Shown piece after piece: positions 1 to 10,466 of a stretch of DNA of 64,000 nt (the first letter of the stretch is position 1; every line of letters starts with the position of its first letter). The notes beneath the pieces are model-generated. The model was not told the DNA's origin. It searched no databases and was given only the letters and a program-made list of their open reading frames with translations. Location: assembly GCA_964628685.1 (NCBI GenBank), contig CAZVNM010000001.1, positions 558,001-622,000 of the forward strand, given 5' to 3'. This DNA is from CALMEC01 sp964628685. Lineage in GTDB: Bacteria; Actinomycetota; Thermoleophilia; Miltoncostaeales; Miltoncostaeaceae. A program made the translations under genes and the position numbers.

Positions 1-972
1 GCGGGGGTCTTCCCGCAGATGGAGCGCGAGAAGATCATCACGGTGCACACCTACCGGGACCGCCCCACCCTGGAGGCTGCGCTCAACGACCAGACGATCG
101 ACGCCGGGATCGTGGTGACCGCCGCGCCCGGTGGGAGGACGACGGTGGAGGCGGTCCGGCGAAGCGGGGCCGCCATCAGTGGATCCATCGCCGAGGGCAT
201 CGCCCGCAACGTCGCGGCGCAGGTGAACGGGGTGGCGACGGTGCTCGCGTCGCTCGACGCGCTCGGGTGACCGCCGGCCGGGTCGCCGCAGGCCGCGCAG
301 ACGCGCGTGGCGCTCGCCCTCGCCTCCGGGCCGGCGACCATGAGCGTGCGCGAGGCGCCCCAGGCCACCGGTGGCCTCAGCATCAGGACCCAGCTGGCGG
401 CGGGCATGGCCACCTTCTTCCTGTTCTTCACCGTCCAGTTCGGGCTGCTGTCGCTCCTTCAGGAGCGCCGGCAGGGCACGCTCGCACGGCTGCTTGCGGC
501 ACCCATCCGCCCCGCCCAGATCCTGGTGGCGAAGCTCCTCGTGAGCTTCGTCCTGGGGGTGGTGAGCATGGTCGTCCTCCTGGCGGTGTCGACGTTCCTG
601 CTCGGCGCACGCTTCGGCTCACCGATCGGCGTGGCGCTCCTCGTCCTCGCCGGCGTCGCCGCGGCCACCGCGACGGTTGCGCTGGTGGTGGGGTTCGCCC
701 GTGCCCCCGACCAGGCGGGCATGGCCCAGAGCATGGTGGCGCTGGTGCTCGGCATCCTGGGCGGGTCGTTCTTCTCGATGGCCCGGTCCGGGGGCATCGC
801 CGCCGTCGTGACCAAGCTGACGCCGCACTACTGGTTCAACGAGGGCCTGGTGCGGATGACCGGCGGTGAGGGTTGGACCGCCGCGTTCGTCCCGATGGGG
901 ATGCTCCTCCTGTTCGCCGCCATCGTGGGGGTACCCGGCGTTCTCCTCGCCCGACGGACGGTGCGCCCGTGA
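1..972 (+). pseudogene. ABC-2 type transporter permease, first subunit; 5' truncated by window edge and interrupted by an in-frame TGA
   Basis: The reading frame is open from base 1, so the gene begins outside the window. The first 89 codons look like the extracellular loop of an ABC-2 permease. A TGA at 268-270 stops it, yet the same frame continues without another stop to 972 and encodes the five-helix permease core: helix near 395-460, a GTLARLLAAP coupling-type motif near 475, then four more hydrophobic segments. The residues after the stop (PPAGSPQAAQ...) join smoothly to those before it, so one codon seems to have become TGA. If translation restarted at the GTG at 307 the product would lack the first helix and loop. 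It overlaps the next permease by 4 bp (GTGA), so the two subunits form an exporter operon. The ATPase is probably upstream, outside the window. A sequencing error is possible. Confidence 0.7.
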
Positions 973-2126
973 ACGCCGTCGCCGCCATCGTGCGGGCGAA
1001 CCTGCGCCGCATGCGAAACGACCGCTCCAACATCTTCTTCATCGTGGTGCTGCCGCTCCTCATCGTGTTCGCGCTGGGGACGGCCATCGCCGGGTCCGCC
1101 GGAAGCACCCTGCTCGGCGTGGTCGACCCGCACCCCACGCAGGAGTCCAACGCGGTCCGCACGGCGCTCGCGGGATCGAAGGATGTGTCGGTCGAGAGCG
1201 TCGCGACCGCCAAGGAACTGCGCGACAGGGTGGCGCGGGGCCTCCTGGACGCCGGTTGGGTGGTGCACAGGAGCGGCATCGGGCCCGACCGGGTCACCAC
1301 GCTCGACTGGGTGAGCGGCGTCAACCCGGACGGCGCGGGCCTGCAGGCCGCCGCCGCGGACGCCGCCCGCGTCGAGAGCCTCCGCCACCGTGCGGTGCAG
1401 ATCGTTGCGTCCGACGCCGGCGTGGACCTGGACCGGGCGCGCGCCGCGGTGGACCGGGCGGCGCCCGCCGCGTCGACCACCGACACCCGCACCGGTGAGA
1501 TCGCGCGCGACCGCGGCAACGAGCCCGCGGCCATCCGCGGCATCCTGGCCGCCGGACAGCTCGCGCTGTTCATGTTCCTGACGTCGCTCTTCGGCGCCTC
1601 GGCGCTCCTTCTCAGCCGCCAGTACGGGGTCACGCAGCGCACCCGGGCCGCACCCGTCTCCAACAGCGCGATCATCGCCGGCGAGGCGCTCAGCCGCTAC
1701 CTGGTGGCGCTCATCCAGGCGGCGATCATCCTGGTGGGAAGCTCGCTCATGTTCGGCGTCGACTGGCGCTCACCCGTCACCGTCATCGCCCTCTGCGCCG
1801 CCATGGCGCTCGTGGGAAGCGGCGTCGCGATGATCCTCGGCACCATCGGCCGCAGCGAACAGCAGGTCGGCGCGCTCGCCATGCTGCTCGGCCTGGTCAT
1901 GGCGGCGCTCGGCGGATCGATGCAGCCCCTGGAGTTCTTCCCCGACACCATGCGCACGATCGCTTTCGCCGTCACGCCGCACGCGTGGATGAACGACGCC
2001 ATGTGGTCGGTGCTGGTGGACGGCGCGGGCATCGCCGGGGTCTGGGTGAACCTGGCGGTGCTGACCGGCATCGGAGCGGTCCTGCTCGTGATCGCGTCGC
2101 GCCTGCTGGCCCGCTCGCTTCGCTGA
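969..2126 (+). CDS. ABC-2 type transporter permease, second subunit
   Basis: 385-residue membrane protein with ABC-2 permease (ABC2_membrane_3-like) architecture. It has one N-terminal helix at about residues 23-42, an extracellular domain of roughly 150 residues, then five helices from about residue 195 to the C-terminus. A coupling-helix-like segment (QRTRAAPVSNSAI) lies between helices 2 and 3. The start is a GTG whose last bases overlap the stop of the preceding permease, and a start further upstream would run through that gene. The two permeases are homologous in layout and probably form a heterodimer driven by an ATPase upstream of the window. The substrate cannot be read from the sequence; relatives export drugs, lipids or antibiotics. 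Confidence 0.88.
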   Translation: MNAVAAIVRANLRRMRNDRSNIFFIVVLPLLIVFALGTAIAGSAGSTLLGVVDPHPTQESNAVRTALAGSKDVSVESVATAKELRDRVARGLLDAGWVVHRSGIGPDRVTTLDWVSGVNPDGAGLQAAAADAARVESLRHRAVQIVASDAGVDLDRARAAVDRAAPAASTTDTRTGEIARDRGNEPAAIRGILAAGQLALFMFLTSLFGASALLLSRQYGVTQRTRAAPVSNSAIIAGEALSRYLVALIQAAIILVGSSLMFGVDWRSPVTVIALCAAMALVGSGVAMILGTIGRSEQQVGALAMLLGLVMAALGGSMQPLEFFPDTMRTIAFAVTPHAWMNDAMWSVLVDGAGIAGVWVNLAVLTGIGAVLLVIASRLLARSLR

Positions 2127-2130
2127 GTCG

Positions 2131-2156
2131 GCCGACCGACGTGGTGGGCGGTCGGC
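2131..2156. terminator. Hairpin between convergent genes
   Basis: A perfect 8-bp stem (2131-2138 with 2149-2156, GCCGACCG/CGGTCGGC) and a 10-nt loop sit 4 bases after the permease stop and 26 bases before the end of the convergent aldo-keto reductase. There is no T-run, so it would be an actinomycete-style terminator acting on one or both strands. Confidence 0.45.
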
Positions 2157-2181
2157 GGGCGGTTCGCGGCCCGGGACGGGT

Positions 2182-3132
<951 letters not shown>

Positions 3133-3190
3133 CTCCACCTTTCGGTCGCCGTGCCGATCCTGCCACGCCATGACGAAGATCGGACGTGCG

Positions 3191-3901
3191 TCAGCCGGTC
3201 GCTCCACCGATCAGTCGACCCACCGTGTAGGTGATGGCCATGACGATCGCACCGCCCACGAGGTTCCGTGCGATCGCGGGGATCTTGGGCGCACCGCCCA
3301 GGTGCGCGCTGACACCACCGGTGAACGCCATGCCGATCAGCACCGCCACCCACGTGACGGGCAGACGCACGCTCGCCGGCGACAGCAGGATCGCGAGCAG
3401 CGGGATGGCCGCGCCCACGAGGAACGCCGCGAACGAGGCGAACGCCGCATGCCACGGGTTGGTCAGCTCGTCCGGATCGATGCCGAGCTCGATGTCCAGG
3501 TGCGCGCCCAGGGCGTTCTTCGCCGTGAGCTCCTGGGCGACCCGGTGGCTCAGATCCGGGCTGAGCCCCTTGGCCCGGTAGAGGTCCGCGAGCTCGGTCA
3601 GCTCGGCCTGGGGTTGCTCCTCGAGCTCCCGCGTCTCGAGCGCGATGAGCGCCCGCTCGGTGTCACGCTGGGTGCTGACCGAGACGTACTCGCCCACGGC
3701 CATGGACAGCGACCCCGCCAGCATGCCGGCCATACCCGAGATGAAGAGGGTGTGCTTGTCGGCCGTCGCACCTGCGACGCCCACCACCAGACCGGCGGTG
3801 GAGACCAACCCGTCGTTGGCCCCCAGGACGCCTGCGCGCAGCCAGTTGAGCTTGCGGGAGACGCCCGCGGCATGCGGCTCGTGGACCGGGTGCGTCGTCA
3901 T
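3191..3901 (-). CDS. VIT1/CCC1-type iron/manganese transporter
   Basis: 236-residue membrane protein of the VIT1/CCC1 family, which moves Fe2+ or Mn2+ out of the cytosol. The N-terminal signature LRAGVLGANDGLVSTAGLVVGVAGA is clear. It is followed by a helix containing GMLAGSLSMAVGEYVSVSTQ, a charged cytoplasmic metal-binding region at about residues 80-145 rich in Glu (RALIALETRELEEQPQ), then three more hydrophobic helices. Length and order agree with bacterial VIT proteins. The ATG at 3901 is the only good start. It reads in the same direction as the AKR downstream and MsrB upstream, with gaps of 58 and 39 bases, so the three could be cotranscribed. Together with MsrB this suggests a metal/oxidative stress context. 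Confidence 0.9.
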   Translation of the reverse strand: MTTHPVHEPHAAGVSRKLNWLRAGVLGANDGLVSTAGLVVGVAGATADKHTLFISGMAGMLAGSLSMAVGEYVSVSTQRDTERALIALETRELEEQPQAELTELADLYRAKGLSPDLSHRVAQELTAKNALGAHLDIELGIDPDELTNPWHAAFASFAAFLVGAAIPLLAILLSPASVRLPVTWVAVLIGMAFTGGVSAHLGGAPKIPAIARNLVGGAIVMAITYTVGRLIGGATG

Positions 3902-3940
3902 GTGACAACACTCTCACCCGGGTCCGCCGGTGCGCCCGGA

Positions 3941-4348
3941 TCAGGCGGCGTCGTCGCCACCGTCGAAGTCGAGCGACGCCGAGTTGATGCAGTAGCGCAG
4001 GCCCGTCGGGTGCGGACCGTCCGGGAAGACGTGCCCCAGGTGCGACTGACACCGCGCGCAGGTCACCTCGGTCCGCAGCATCCCGTGGCTTCGGTCCTCG
4101 TGCTCCGCGATGACCTCATCGCTGGCGGGAGAATGGAAGCTGGGCCATCCGCAGCCGGCGTCGAACTTGGTGTCGCTCGCGAAGAGCTCCTCCCCGCAGA
4201 CCACGCAGCGGTAAACGCCCTCGGCGGCGTGGTCCCAGTACTCGCCGGTGAAGGCCCGTTCGGTGGCCGCCTGACGTGTAACGGCGTACTGCTCGGGTGT
4301 GAGCCGCTCGCGCAGCTCCTCGTCGGTGGGGATCGGACGATCGGTCAT
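3941..4348 (-). CDS. msrB: Peptide-methionine (R)-S-oxide reductase
   Basis: 135-residue cytosolic enzyme that reduces methionine-R-sulfoxide in oxidised proteins. All hallmarks are visible: the zinc cysteines C48/C51 (CVVC) and C97/C100 (CARC), the signature CGWPSF at 66-71, the HLGHVF motif, and the catalytic C120 in RYCINSASL. A candidate resolving cysteine is C66 in the GCGWPSF loop. Length is typical for a single-domain MsrB. ATG 4348 is preceded by an AGGAGC-like ribosome site. It is divergent from the LuxR-type regulator at 4467, sharing a 118-bp promoter region. Confidence 0.96.
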   Translation of the reverse strand: MTDRPIPTDEELRERLTPEQYAVTRQAATERAFTGEYWDHAAEGVYRCVVCGEELFASDTKFDAGCGWPSFHSPASDEVIAEHEDRSHGMLRTEVTCARCQSHLGHVFPDGPHPTGLRYCINSASLDFDGGDDAA

Positions 4349-4466
4349 CGGATGCTCCTGTGACGTTCATGCGAGCGTAGCGCGTCGTGTGCCGGCACCT
4401 CATGCCCACCGTCAGCCGACGGCGCGGAAGCCATGCGCGGTCGGGATGGGCGTAGGATCGATCACG

Positions 4467-7286
4467 ATGGCGTCGTCCCAGCTTCTCGAGCGCGACGATG
4501 AGCTTCGCCTTCTCGGCGAGGCCGTCGACCTCAGCTCCGCGGGACGTGGCTCGGTCGTTGTCATCCGGGCGCCGGCGGGTGCCGGCAAGACCGCACTCGT
4601 GCATGCCGCGGTGACCATGGCGACGGAGCGGGACGTCATCACCCTGGGTGCGCACGCGTCCCGACTGGACCACGGCTTCCCGTTCGGCGTGGTCCATCAG
4701 CTGCTGGAACAGGTGGTGCACGACCGCGATCCGAGCCGGCGCGCCCGACTCTTCGAGGGGGCGGCGGGACGCGCCGAAATGCTGTTCGGCGTCGACCTGC
4801 CCGAGGTCGAACCGGACTACGGCGTCCTGAGCGGCCTGCACTGGCTGCTGGCCAACCTGGCCGACGAGGGACCGCTCCTGCTGCACGTCGACGATCTGCA
4901 GTGGGCGGACGAACCCTCGCTGCGTCTCATCGAGTTCCTCGCACGCCGCATCGCCGACCTTCCCATCGCGCTCGTCTGCACATGGCGCAGCGGCGATCAC
5001 GACCGGGAGCGGGTGCTGCTGGACGCGATCGCGACGGCGCCAGGAGCGACCGTGCTGTCACCCGCGGCGCTGGGACCGGCGTCCGTGGGGGCGATGCTGG
5101 AGCGGGCCCTCGGCGGCGAACCCTCCACGGTCTTCCGCGACGTGGCCTGGGAGGCCACCGGCGGCAACCCACTCCTCACCACCGTGCTCGGCACCGAGGC
5201 CGCGGAGCACGGACTGCGCGGTGAATCCGGTGAATGCGATCGCGTGGTCAGCCTGGCCGCTCGGGGGGTCGCGCCCGCCATCGAGCGACGCCTGCGCGCC
5301 CTGGGCGGCCCGGCCGCCACCGTGGCGACGAGCACGGCGGTGCTGGGCGAGCGGGCCGGCGACGACGACGTCGCCGCCCTCAGCGGGCTCACCACCGCCG
5401 AGACGCGCACGGAACGCAGGCGCCTGGCCGACGCCCAGATCCTCGCCGACGAGGGATGGGCGTTCGTGCACCCGCTCGTGCAGGCGGCGGTCCTCGCCCT
5501 CTCGACACCCGCCGCGATCGACCATCTGCGCAGGTCGGCCGCCCATCGCCTGCGTGCGGCGGGCGCGAGCCCCAGCGAGGTGGCGCTCCAGTGGCTGGCC
5601 GTCACCCCCACCGGCGACGCGAACGCCGTCGCCGACCTGCGTTCGGCCGCAGGCATCGCCGCCGCGGAGGGCTCCGTCGTCATCGCGATCGACCTCCTGC
5701 GGCGCGCGCTGCTCGAGGACGTGAAGGTCGACCGGGCGGCGCTCCTGTTCGAGCTCGCGAGGCTCGAGCTGCGCACCCATGACCCGGCGGGGGTCGAACG
5801 CATGCGAAGCGCGATGGCCCTCGGGCTGGACGCCGACGACGAGGTCCGCGCCCACGCCGCGCTCGGGATGGCGCTGTCGGTGACCGATCCGGTGTCCGCG
5901 TTCGCCGAGATCGACGCCGCACGCGGCCGCACCGATGACCGGCGACTGCGCCTTCGCCTGGACGCGGCCGAGCTCGATGCCCTGATGTTCCTCGACGACC
6001 ACGCCGAGCGGCGGGGCGAGCGGCTGCGGGCCATCGCCGGGGCCGAGTCGCCGTCACAGGTGGAGCTCGCCCACCTGACCGTGGCCACGGCGTTCGCCGG
6101 TGGCCCGACCGCACGGGTGCTGGAGCTGGCGGAGCGGGCGATCGGCGACGGTCACGTGATCCGCGAGGTCGGCCTGGACGGCGGGACGTGGAACCTGCTG
6201 GGTCACTGTCTGCGACTGGCCGAGCACCCGGCCACCGCCAGACGCCTCCTGCGCATCCTGGAGCGCGAGGTCCGCGCCCACGGCCTGCGCGCCGCCGGCG
6301 CGTACGTCGACCAGTCATGGGCGTACTGGCATCGCGACTTCGGCTCGGTCGCGCGCGGTCTGGCGCACGCGGAGGCCGCATACGACGTGATCACCGAGGT
6401 CGGCATGCCCGTGACGCTCGTGGCGGCGGCGGCGGTCACCGCCGAGTGCCTCGTGCTCCTCGACCGGGTGGAGGTGGCGCAGGACCTCCTGGACGCGGTG
6501 CCGATCGAAGCGGCCGTGGAGACGTTCATCGGCACCACCGCGCTCTCGGCGCGCGGGTTCGTCCATCTGACCGCGGGACGATTCGAGCCCGCCGAGGCCG
6601 ATCTGCGGCGGGTGCTCGAGCTCATCGAACGCCGGGGTTGGGACGGGCCGCCCACCGCCGGGGACCGGCTGCGCCTGGCGGAACTCCTGAACGCGACCGG
6701 CCGGTCCGCCGACGTGCTGCCGCTCACCGACCGGGCACTCCGGGTCGCGCGCGCCTCCGGCACCCACGGGGTGGAGGGGGCGATGATGCGGGTCCGGGCG
6801 GCGGCGTTGGACGGCGATGATCGCACGCAGACACTGCGCGGGTCGGTCGCGGCGCTCGCACGCTCACCGCTTCGGTTGCAGCACGGCCAGGCGCTCCTCG
6901 CACTCGGCGTCGACCTGCGCCACCGGGGTGAGTTGGTGGAGTCGCGGCAGCGCCTCTACGAGGCCCTCGACCTCGCGACGCTCACGGAGTCGACATGGCT
7001 CGCACGCCGCACGCACGACGAACTGCGGGCGAGCGGCGCCCGGCCCCGACGCGCACGCTCCAGCGGTGTCCGGGCGTTGACGGCCGCCGAGCGTCGGGTG
7101 GCCGAACTCGCCGCGGAGGGCCTCGGCAACCGCGAGGTCGCCGATCGCCTGTGGCTCAGCAGGAAGACCGTCGAGTATCACCTGGGACGCATCTACGCCA
7201 AGCTCGGCATCGGGTCGCGCGCCGAGCTGCCGACCGCACTCGATCCCGTCGCCGGCGCGGATGCCGGGCGCACGGGTGAGCGGTGA
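4467..7286 (+). CDS. Large ATP-binding LuxR-family (LAL-type) transcriptional regulator
   Basis: 939-residue regulator. The N-terminal AAA/STAND ATPase has a Walker A (APAGAGKT, about residues 36-43) and a Walker B (LLLHVDDLQW, about 137-146). A long alpha-helical TPR-like middle follows (about 350-860). The C-terminus is a LuxR/GerE helix-turn-helix (LTAAERRVAELAAEG..GNREVADRLWLSRKTVEYHL, about 875-930). Such proteins bind ATP and an inducer, then activate transcription. ATG 4467 starts directly before the family's usual LLERDDEL segment; the frame extends upstream but without homology. It is divergent from msrB and upstream of the RTX gene, which it may or may not control. Confidence 0.92.
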   Translation: MASSQLLERDDELRLLGEAVDLSSAGRGSVVVIRAPAGAGKTALVHAAVTMATERDVITLGAHASRLDHGFPFGVVHQLLEQVVHDRDPSRRARLFEGAAGRAEMLFGVDLPEVEPDYGVLSGLHWLLANLADEGPLLLHVDDLQWADEPSLRLIEFLARRIADLPIALVCTWRSGDHDRERVLLDAIATAPGATVLSPAALGPASVGAMLERALGGEPSTVFRDVAWEATGGNPLLTTVLGTEAAEHGLRGESGECDRVVSLAARGVAPAIERRLRALGGPAATVATSTAVLGERAGDDDVAALSGLTTAETRTERRRLADAQILADEGWAFVHPLVQAAVLALSTPAAIDHLRRSAAHRLRAAGASPSEVALQWLAVTPTGDANAVADLRSAAGIAAAEGSVVIAIDLLRRALLEDVKVDRAALLFELARLELRTHDPAGVERMRSAMALGLDADDEVRAHAALGMALSVTDPVSAFAEIDAARGRTDDRRLRLRLDAAELDALMFLDDHAERRGERLRAIAGAESPSQVELAHLTVATAFAGGPTARVLELAERAIGDGHVIREVGLDGGTWNLLGHCLRLAEHPATARRLLRILEREVRAHGLRAAGAYVDQSWAYWHRDFGSVARGLAHAEAAYDVITEVGMPVTLVAAAAVTAECLVLLDRVEVAQDLLDAVPIEAAVETFIGTTALSARGFVHLTAGRFEPAEADLRRVLELIERRGWDGPPTAGDRLRLAELLNATGRSADVLPLTDRALRVARASGTHGVEGAMMRVRAAALDGDDRTQTLRGSVAALARSPLRLQHGQALLALGVDLRHRGELVESRQRLYEALDLATLTESTWLARRTHDELRASGARPRRARSSGVRALTAAERRVAELAAEGLGNREVADRLWLSRKTVEYHLGRIYAKLGIGSRAELPTALDPVAGADAGRTGER

Positions 7287-7389
7287 CCTCCGCGGCCCAA
7301 TTCCCGGGGTGAAATCCGGGGTCGCCCCCGGCGTCCGTGCTGAGAGTCTCCGAAGGTCGCTCCACCAGCTGAAGCAGGAGGCACGCCCG

Positions 7390-9048
7390 ATGGGTGATTC
7401 GAGAACGCGCCACGATGCATACGACGGCCGCCGTACACGGCGGGGCGGGGTGCTGGGCACGGCGATCGCACTGGCCGTCGGCCTCGTGGGCGCGGGCACC
7501 GCGGCCGGACAGGCGTCGACCGTCACCGTCACCGCGACCGTCGCCGAGATCGCGATCACGGGAACCAACGGCGCGGACAGCGTGTTCGTCTACGAGGCCG
7601 GTGACGACGCCGCGGCTCTGAGGATCGTCGACTACGACGGGATCGTCCCGGGCGCCGGATGCACGCTCGTGGACGCGACCGAGGTGAGGTGCCCCAAACG
7701 GCCGCGGATCACCGCGAACCTGCACGCCGGCAACGATTCCTTCGGCGCCGCCCACGAGATCGGCACGACGATGGTCGTCGACGGCGGTGCCGGTGACGAC
7801 ACCATCGACACGGGCGACGGTGACGACGTCATCCGCGGCGGCGACGGCGACGACCGCCTGACCGGGCGCGGCGGCAACGACCACATCATGGGCCAGGCCG
7901 GCAACGACGAATTGAACGGCGACTTCTGGGAGGAGAACACGGGTGACGACGTGCTGGACGGGGGTGTCGGCGACGACGAGTTCGAACAGTACGTCGGCTA
8001 CGGGTCCCCCGCTCCGCTCGGTGGTGCCGACACCTACATCGGCGGTCCTGGCAACGACACGATCAGCTACCTCACGAGCAGCGCGTCGGTCTCGGTGACG
8101 CTCGACGGCGTCGCCAACGACGGCCGGGCCGGTGAGCAGGACAACGTGCACCCGGACATCGAGACCGTCATCGGCAGCGAGCACGCCGATGTCCTCATCG
8201 GCACCGAGGGCCCCGACCGGCTCTACGGCGGCAATGGCAACGACCTCATCACGGGTCTCGGGGGCAACGACATCCTGAACGGCGGCAACGGCGACGACCG
8301 CGTCGAGGGTGGCGCCGGTGACGACGAGCTGACCGGGGGCTGCATGAGCGACACGCTGGTCGGCGGCCCTGGTGCCGACACCTTCTACTCGGACGCGAGC
8401 CCGACGTCGGTGTGCGGATGGACGCTTCGCAGTCCGCTCGACCGGATCGAGGCCGACGACGGCGAGCGGGACGCGCTGATCTTCTGCCAGGTCTCCGGCG
8501 ACCCGCCCGGTGATGTCGCGATCGTGGACGCCATCGACCCGGTCACCACCACGGGACCCGGCGCATGCGCGACGATCCACGTGGTGGCGGGCGCCGGTGG
8601 TGGCACCCCCGCACCGCCACCTGCGCCTGCGCCGTCGCCGACTGCGCCGCGACCGGCAACCACGTCGACGCCGGCGACACGCCCGGTCGGCGCGATCAGG
8701 ATGCGGCTCGGGACGCTGCAGCTCCTCGCGGGAACCGGTCGTGCCCGGGCGGCCGCCCGCCCGGACGTCAACCTGCGCACCCGCCGCGTGACGCTCGGCA
8801 CCTTCTGGACCACCGCCCGCACACGCGTGACGATGACGGCGACCGTGCGCCAGGGCGGACGGACCGTCACGGTCGCCCGCACGACCTTCACGGTCCCTGC
8901 GCGGACCGCTCGCCCCGCCGTGCTGCGCATGACGGCACCGGGCCACCGGGCGGTGCGGACGCTCAAACGAGCACGCGTCACGATGACGATGCAGGTGGGC
9001 AAGCGGTCTCAGCGCCGGGTCGTCACGATTCCGGTGGGCCGCCGGTAG
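7390..9048 (+). CDS. Secreted RTX (hemolysin-type calcium-binding repeat) protein
   Basis: 552 residues. A basic N-terminus and hydrophobic stretch (about 20-45, ending GTAAGQA) form a likely signal peptide. Residues about 120-350 contain repeated nonapeptides of the GGxGxDxxx type (GGAGDDTID, GGDGDDRLT, GGNGDDRVE and others). These fold as a calcium-binding parallel beta-roll outside the cell. A Pro/Ala/Thr-rich linker (about 415-435) leads to a basic C-terminal domain of about 110 residues with alternating V/T strands. No protease or lipase catalytic motif is visible, so it may be structural or adhesive. ATG 7390 is preceded by GCAGGAGG, a strong ribosome site; the frame is open upstream but without signal-peptide character. 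Confidence 0.85.
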   Translation: MGDSRTRHDAYDGRRTRRGGVLGTAIALAVGLVGAGTAAGQASTVTVTATVAEIAITGTNGADSVFVYEAGDDAAALRIVDYDGIVPGAGCTLVDATEVRCPKRPRITANLHAGNDSFGAAHEIGTTMVVDGGAGDDTIDTGDGDDVIRGGDGDDRLTGRGGNDHIMGQAGNDELNGDFWEENTGDDVLDGGVGDDEFEQYVGYGSPAPLGGADTYIGGPGNDTISYLTSSASVSVTLDGVANDGRAGEQDNVHPDIETVIGSEHADVLIGTEGPDRLYGGNGNDLITGLGGNDILNGGNGDDRVEGGAGDDELTGGCMSDTLVGGPGADTFYSDASPTSVCGWTLRSPLDRIEADDGERDALIFCQVSGDPPGDVAIVDAIDPVTTTGPGACATIHVVAGAGGGTPAPPPAPAPSPTAPRPATTSTPATRPVGAIRMRLGTLQLLAGTGRARAAARPDVNLRTRRVTLGTFWTTARTRVTMTATVRQGGRTVTVARTTFTVPARTARPAVLRMTAPGHRAVRTLKRARVTMTMQVGKRSQRRVVTIPVGRR

Positions 9049-9057
9049 GCGTCGCGC

Positions 9058-9089
9058 GGTATGTGGGCGGCCACGGCTGCCCACATACC
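9058..9089. terminator. Bidirectional hairpin terminator
   Basis: A perfect 11-bp stem (9058-9068 GGTATGTGGGC with 9079-9089) and a 10-nt loop lie 9 bases after the RTX stop and 15 bases before the end of the convergent gene. There is no T-tract. Confidence 0.65.
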
Positions 9090-9104
9090 GTCGGCCGGCG
9101 GAGA

Positions 9105-10382
9105 TCAGATCCCGTCGGCGCCGTGCCACCGGGCCATGTGCTCCCGGTGGCGCGCGGACAGCGTTTCGCCCCGGTAGAAGCGGTCGTAGAAGTCCACGTC
9201 CACGTGGTGGGCCTGGAACACGAGCCGCACGAACATCGGATCGACGAACGCCGGGAACCGGCCGTGGGTCTCGTGGACGTACGTGCAGAAGGTCTTCACG
9301 ATCTCGATGGTCTCGTCGGAGGGATACGGGCGCGCCCGCATGACGTCCTCGGCGTGCTGGAAGGCCGACGCCTCGCCCGACGCGGCGGACCACCCGGCCA
9401 GGTACCGGTCCACGGCCTCGCCCATGTCGGCCACGTACGGCGGGCAGAGCGCCTCCATCCACCCGTCCAGGCCAACCGGCACCGGCTTGACCGCATGGCG
9501 CACGCTGCGCTCCGGCGTGATGAAGCGAAAGTCCAGACCGGCGTGGGTGGGGTCGACGCCGAGGATGTGGTGCGGGAGGAAACCGGTGAACGTCCAGCCG
9601 CCCAGGCCGAGCGCCTGCGCCGCGAGCGCCATGTTCTGGCAGATGAAGGCGCCCTCCACGTTGAGGCTCGTGAGCACCCGCAGCTCGAGGTCCATCAGCG
9701 ACATCTCGACCGCGCCCACGCGGCCGGACGGGAGCCAGCGGTCGAGGCCGCAGGAGCGTCCACCCGAGAGTTCGTCCACGACGTTGAACCGGTTGACCTC
9801 GTCGAAGTAGATGAAGAGCAGGGTCATGTACTCGACGGTCATGTCGGTGACCGGGATGAAGAGGGTGCTGCCGGGTCGGTTGGCGTTCCAGGCGTTGAAC
9901 GCGAAGAGCCCCGGCTCACCGGTGGGCAGGTCGGCGCGCGCGTCCCCGAGGCGGTGCGTGGCGGCCCGAAACCGCGCGACCAGCTCCCGCCGCACGCCGG
10001 CATCGTCGTCCGCGGCGAACACGCGCGGCTCGTCCGGGGTCTCCTCCCCCAGCCGCGTGAGGAAGGTGCCGTGGTCGTTGGTGAACACCAGCTCGGTGGA
10101 GTGCGAGTTGCACGAACACGGCCACGACCGTCCCGCGAACCCGTGCATCCAGGCGATGCCGTCGGTGGGGAGGTCCGCCAGCGCCAGCCCGGTCACCCCG
10201 GTGCCGAGCCAGACCAGGAAGGCCTCCTCCAGTTCGTCGAGCCCCACCGGGGCGTGCGGCGACTCGTACGCGAGGGGCCCGTCGGGGATGCGCATCCCCA
10301 GGCCCACCCGGCGTGACCGGCGGCTGAACACCGCCTCCGCCAGCGATACCTCGAAGGCCTGTGCGAACGGATCGTGTGCCAT
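9105..10382 (-). CDS. Uncharacterised protein with distant nitroreductase-like features
   Basis: 425-residue, apparently soluble protein that I cannot assign firmly. Two stretches recall the nitroreductase FMN fold: FSRRSRRVGLGMRI near residues 19-32 (family SRRSxRxF) and MALAAQALGLGGWTFTGF near 255-272 (family helix NxxLAAxxLGLGS). Between them lie a Cys/His patch (PCSCNSHSTEL, about 87-97) and a region rich in aromatic residues. No transmembrane helix or signal peptide is seen. The protein is about twice the usual nitroreductase length, so it may be a tandem or dehydrogenase-type relative. The ATG has a GGAGGTGG site just upstream. It is monocistronic, ending at a shared terminator. Confidence 0.6.
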   Translation of the reverse strand: MAHDPFAQAFEVSLAEAVFSRRSRRVGLGMRIPDGPLAYESPHAPVGLDELEEAFLVWLGTGVTGLALADLPTDGIAWMHGFAGRSWPCSCNSHSTELVFTNDHGTFLTRLGEETPDEPRVFAADDDAGVRRELVARFRAATHRLGDARADLPTGEPGLFAFNAWNANRPGSTLFIPVTDMTVEYMTLLFIYFDEVNRFNVVDELSGGRSCGLDRWLPSGRVGAVEMSLMDLELRVLTSLNVEGAFICQNMALAAQALGLGGWTFTGFLPHHILGVDPTHAGLDFRFITPERSVRHAVKPVPVGLDGWMEALCPPYVADMGEAVDRYLAGWSAASGEASAFQHAEDVMRARPYPSDETIEIVKTFCTYVHETHGRFPAFVDPMFVRLVFQAHHVDVDFYDRFYRGETLSARHREHMARWHGADGI

Positions 10383-10466
10383 GGGACCACCTCCGGGCTG
10401 TCATGTGGTTGAACGCACCGCTCGCGCCGGGTTGGTGACCACCCTCACGCGCTGCGGCCCACCTCA

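Noticed and set aside
7287..7389. Possible thiamine-box-like CTGAGAG segment upstream of the RTX gene
   Set aside because: Only a short match; the conserved TPP helices and second consensus segment are absent, and the gene has no thiamine link.
7156..9462. Minus-strand open frame of 768 codons opposite the RTX gene
   Set aside because: Its composition mirrors the repeats of the plus-strand RTX protein, which has signal peptide, ribosome site and domain motifs.
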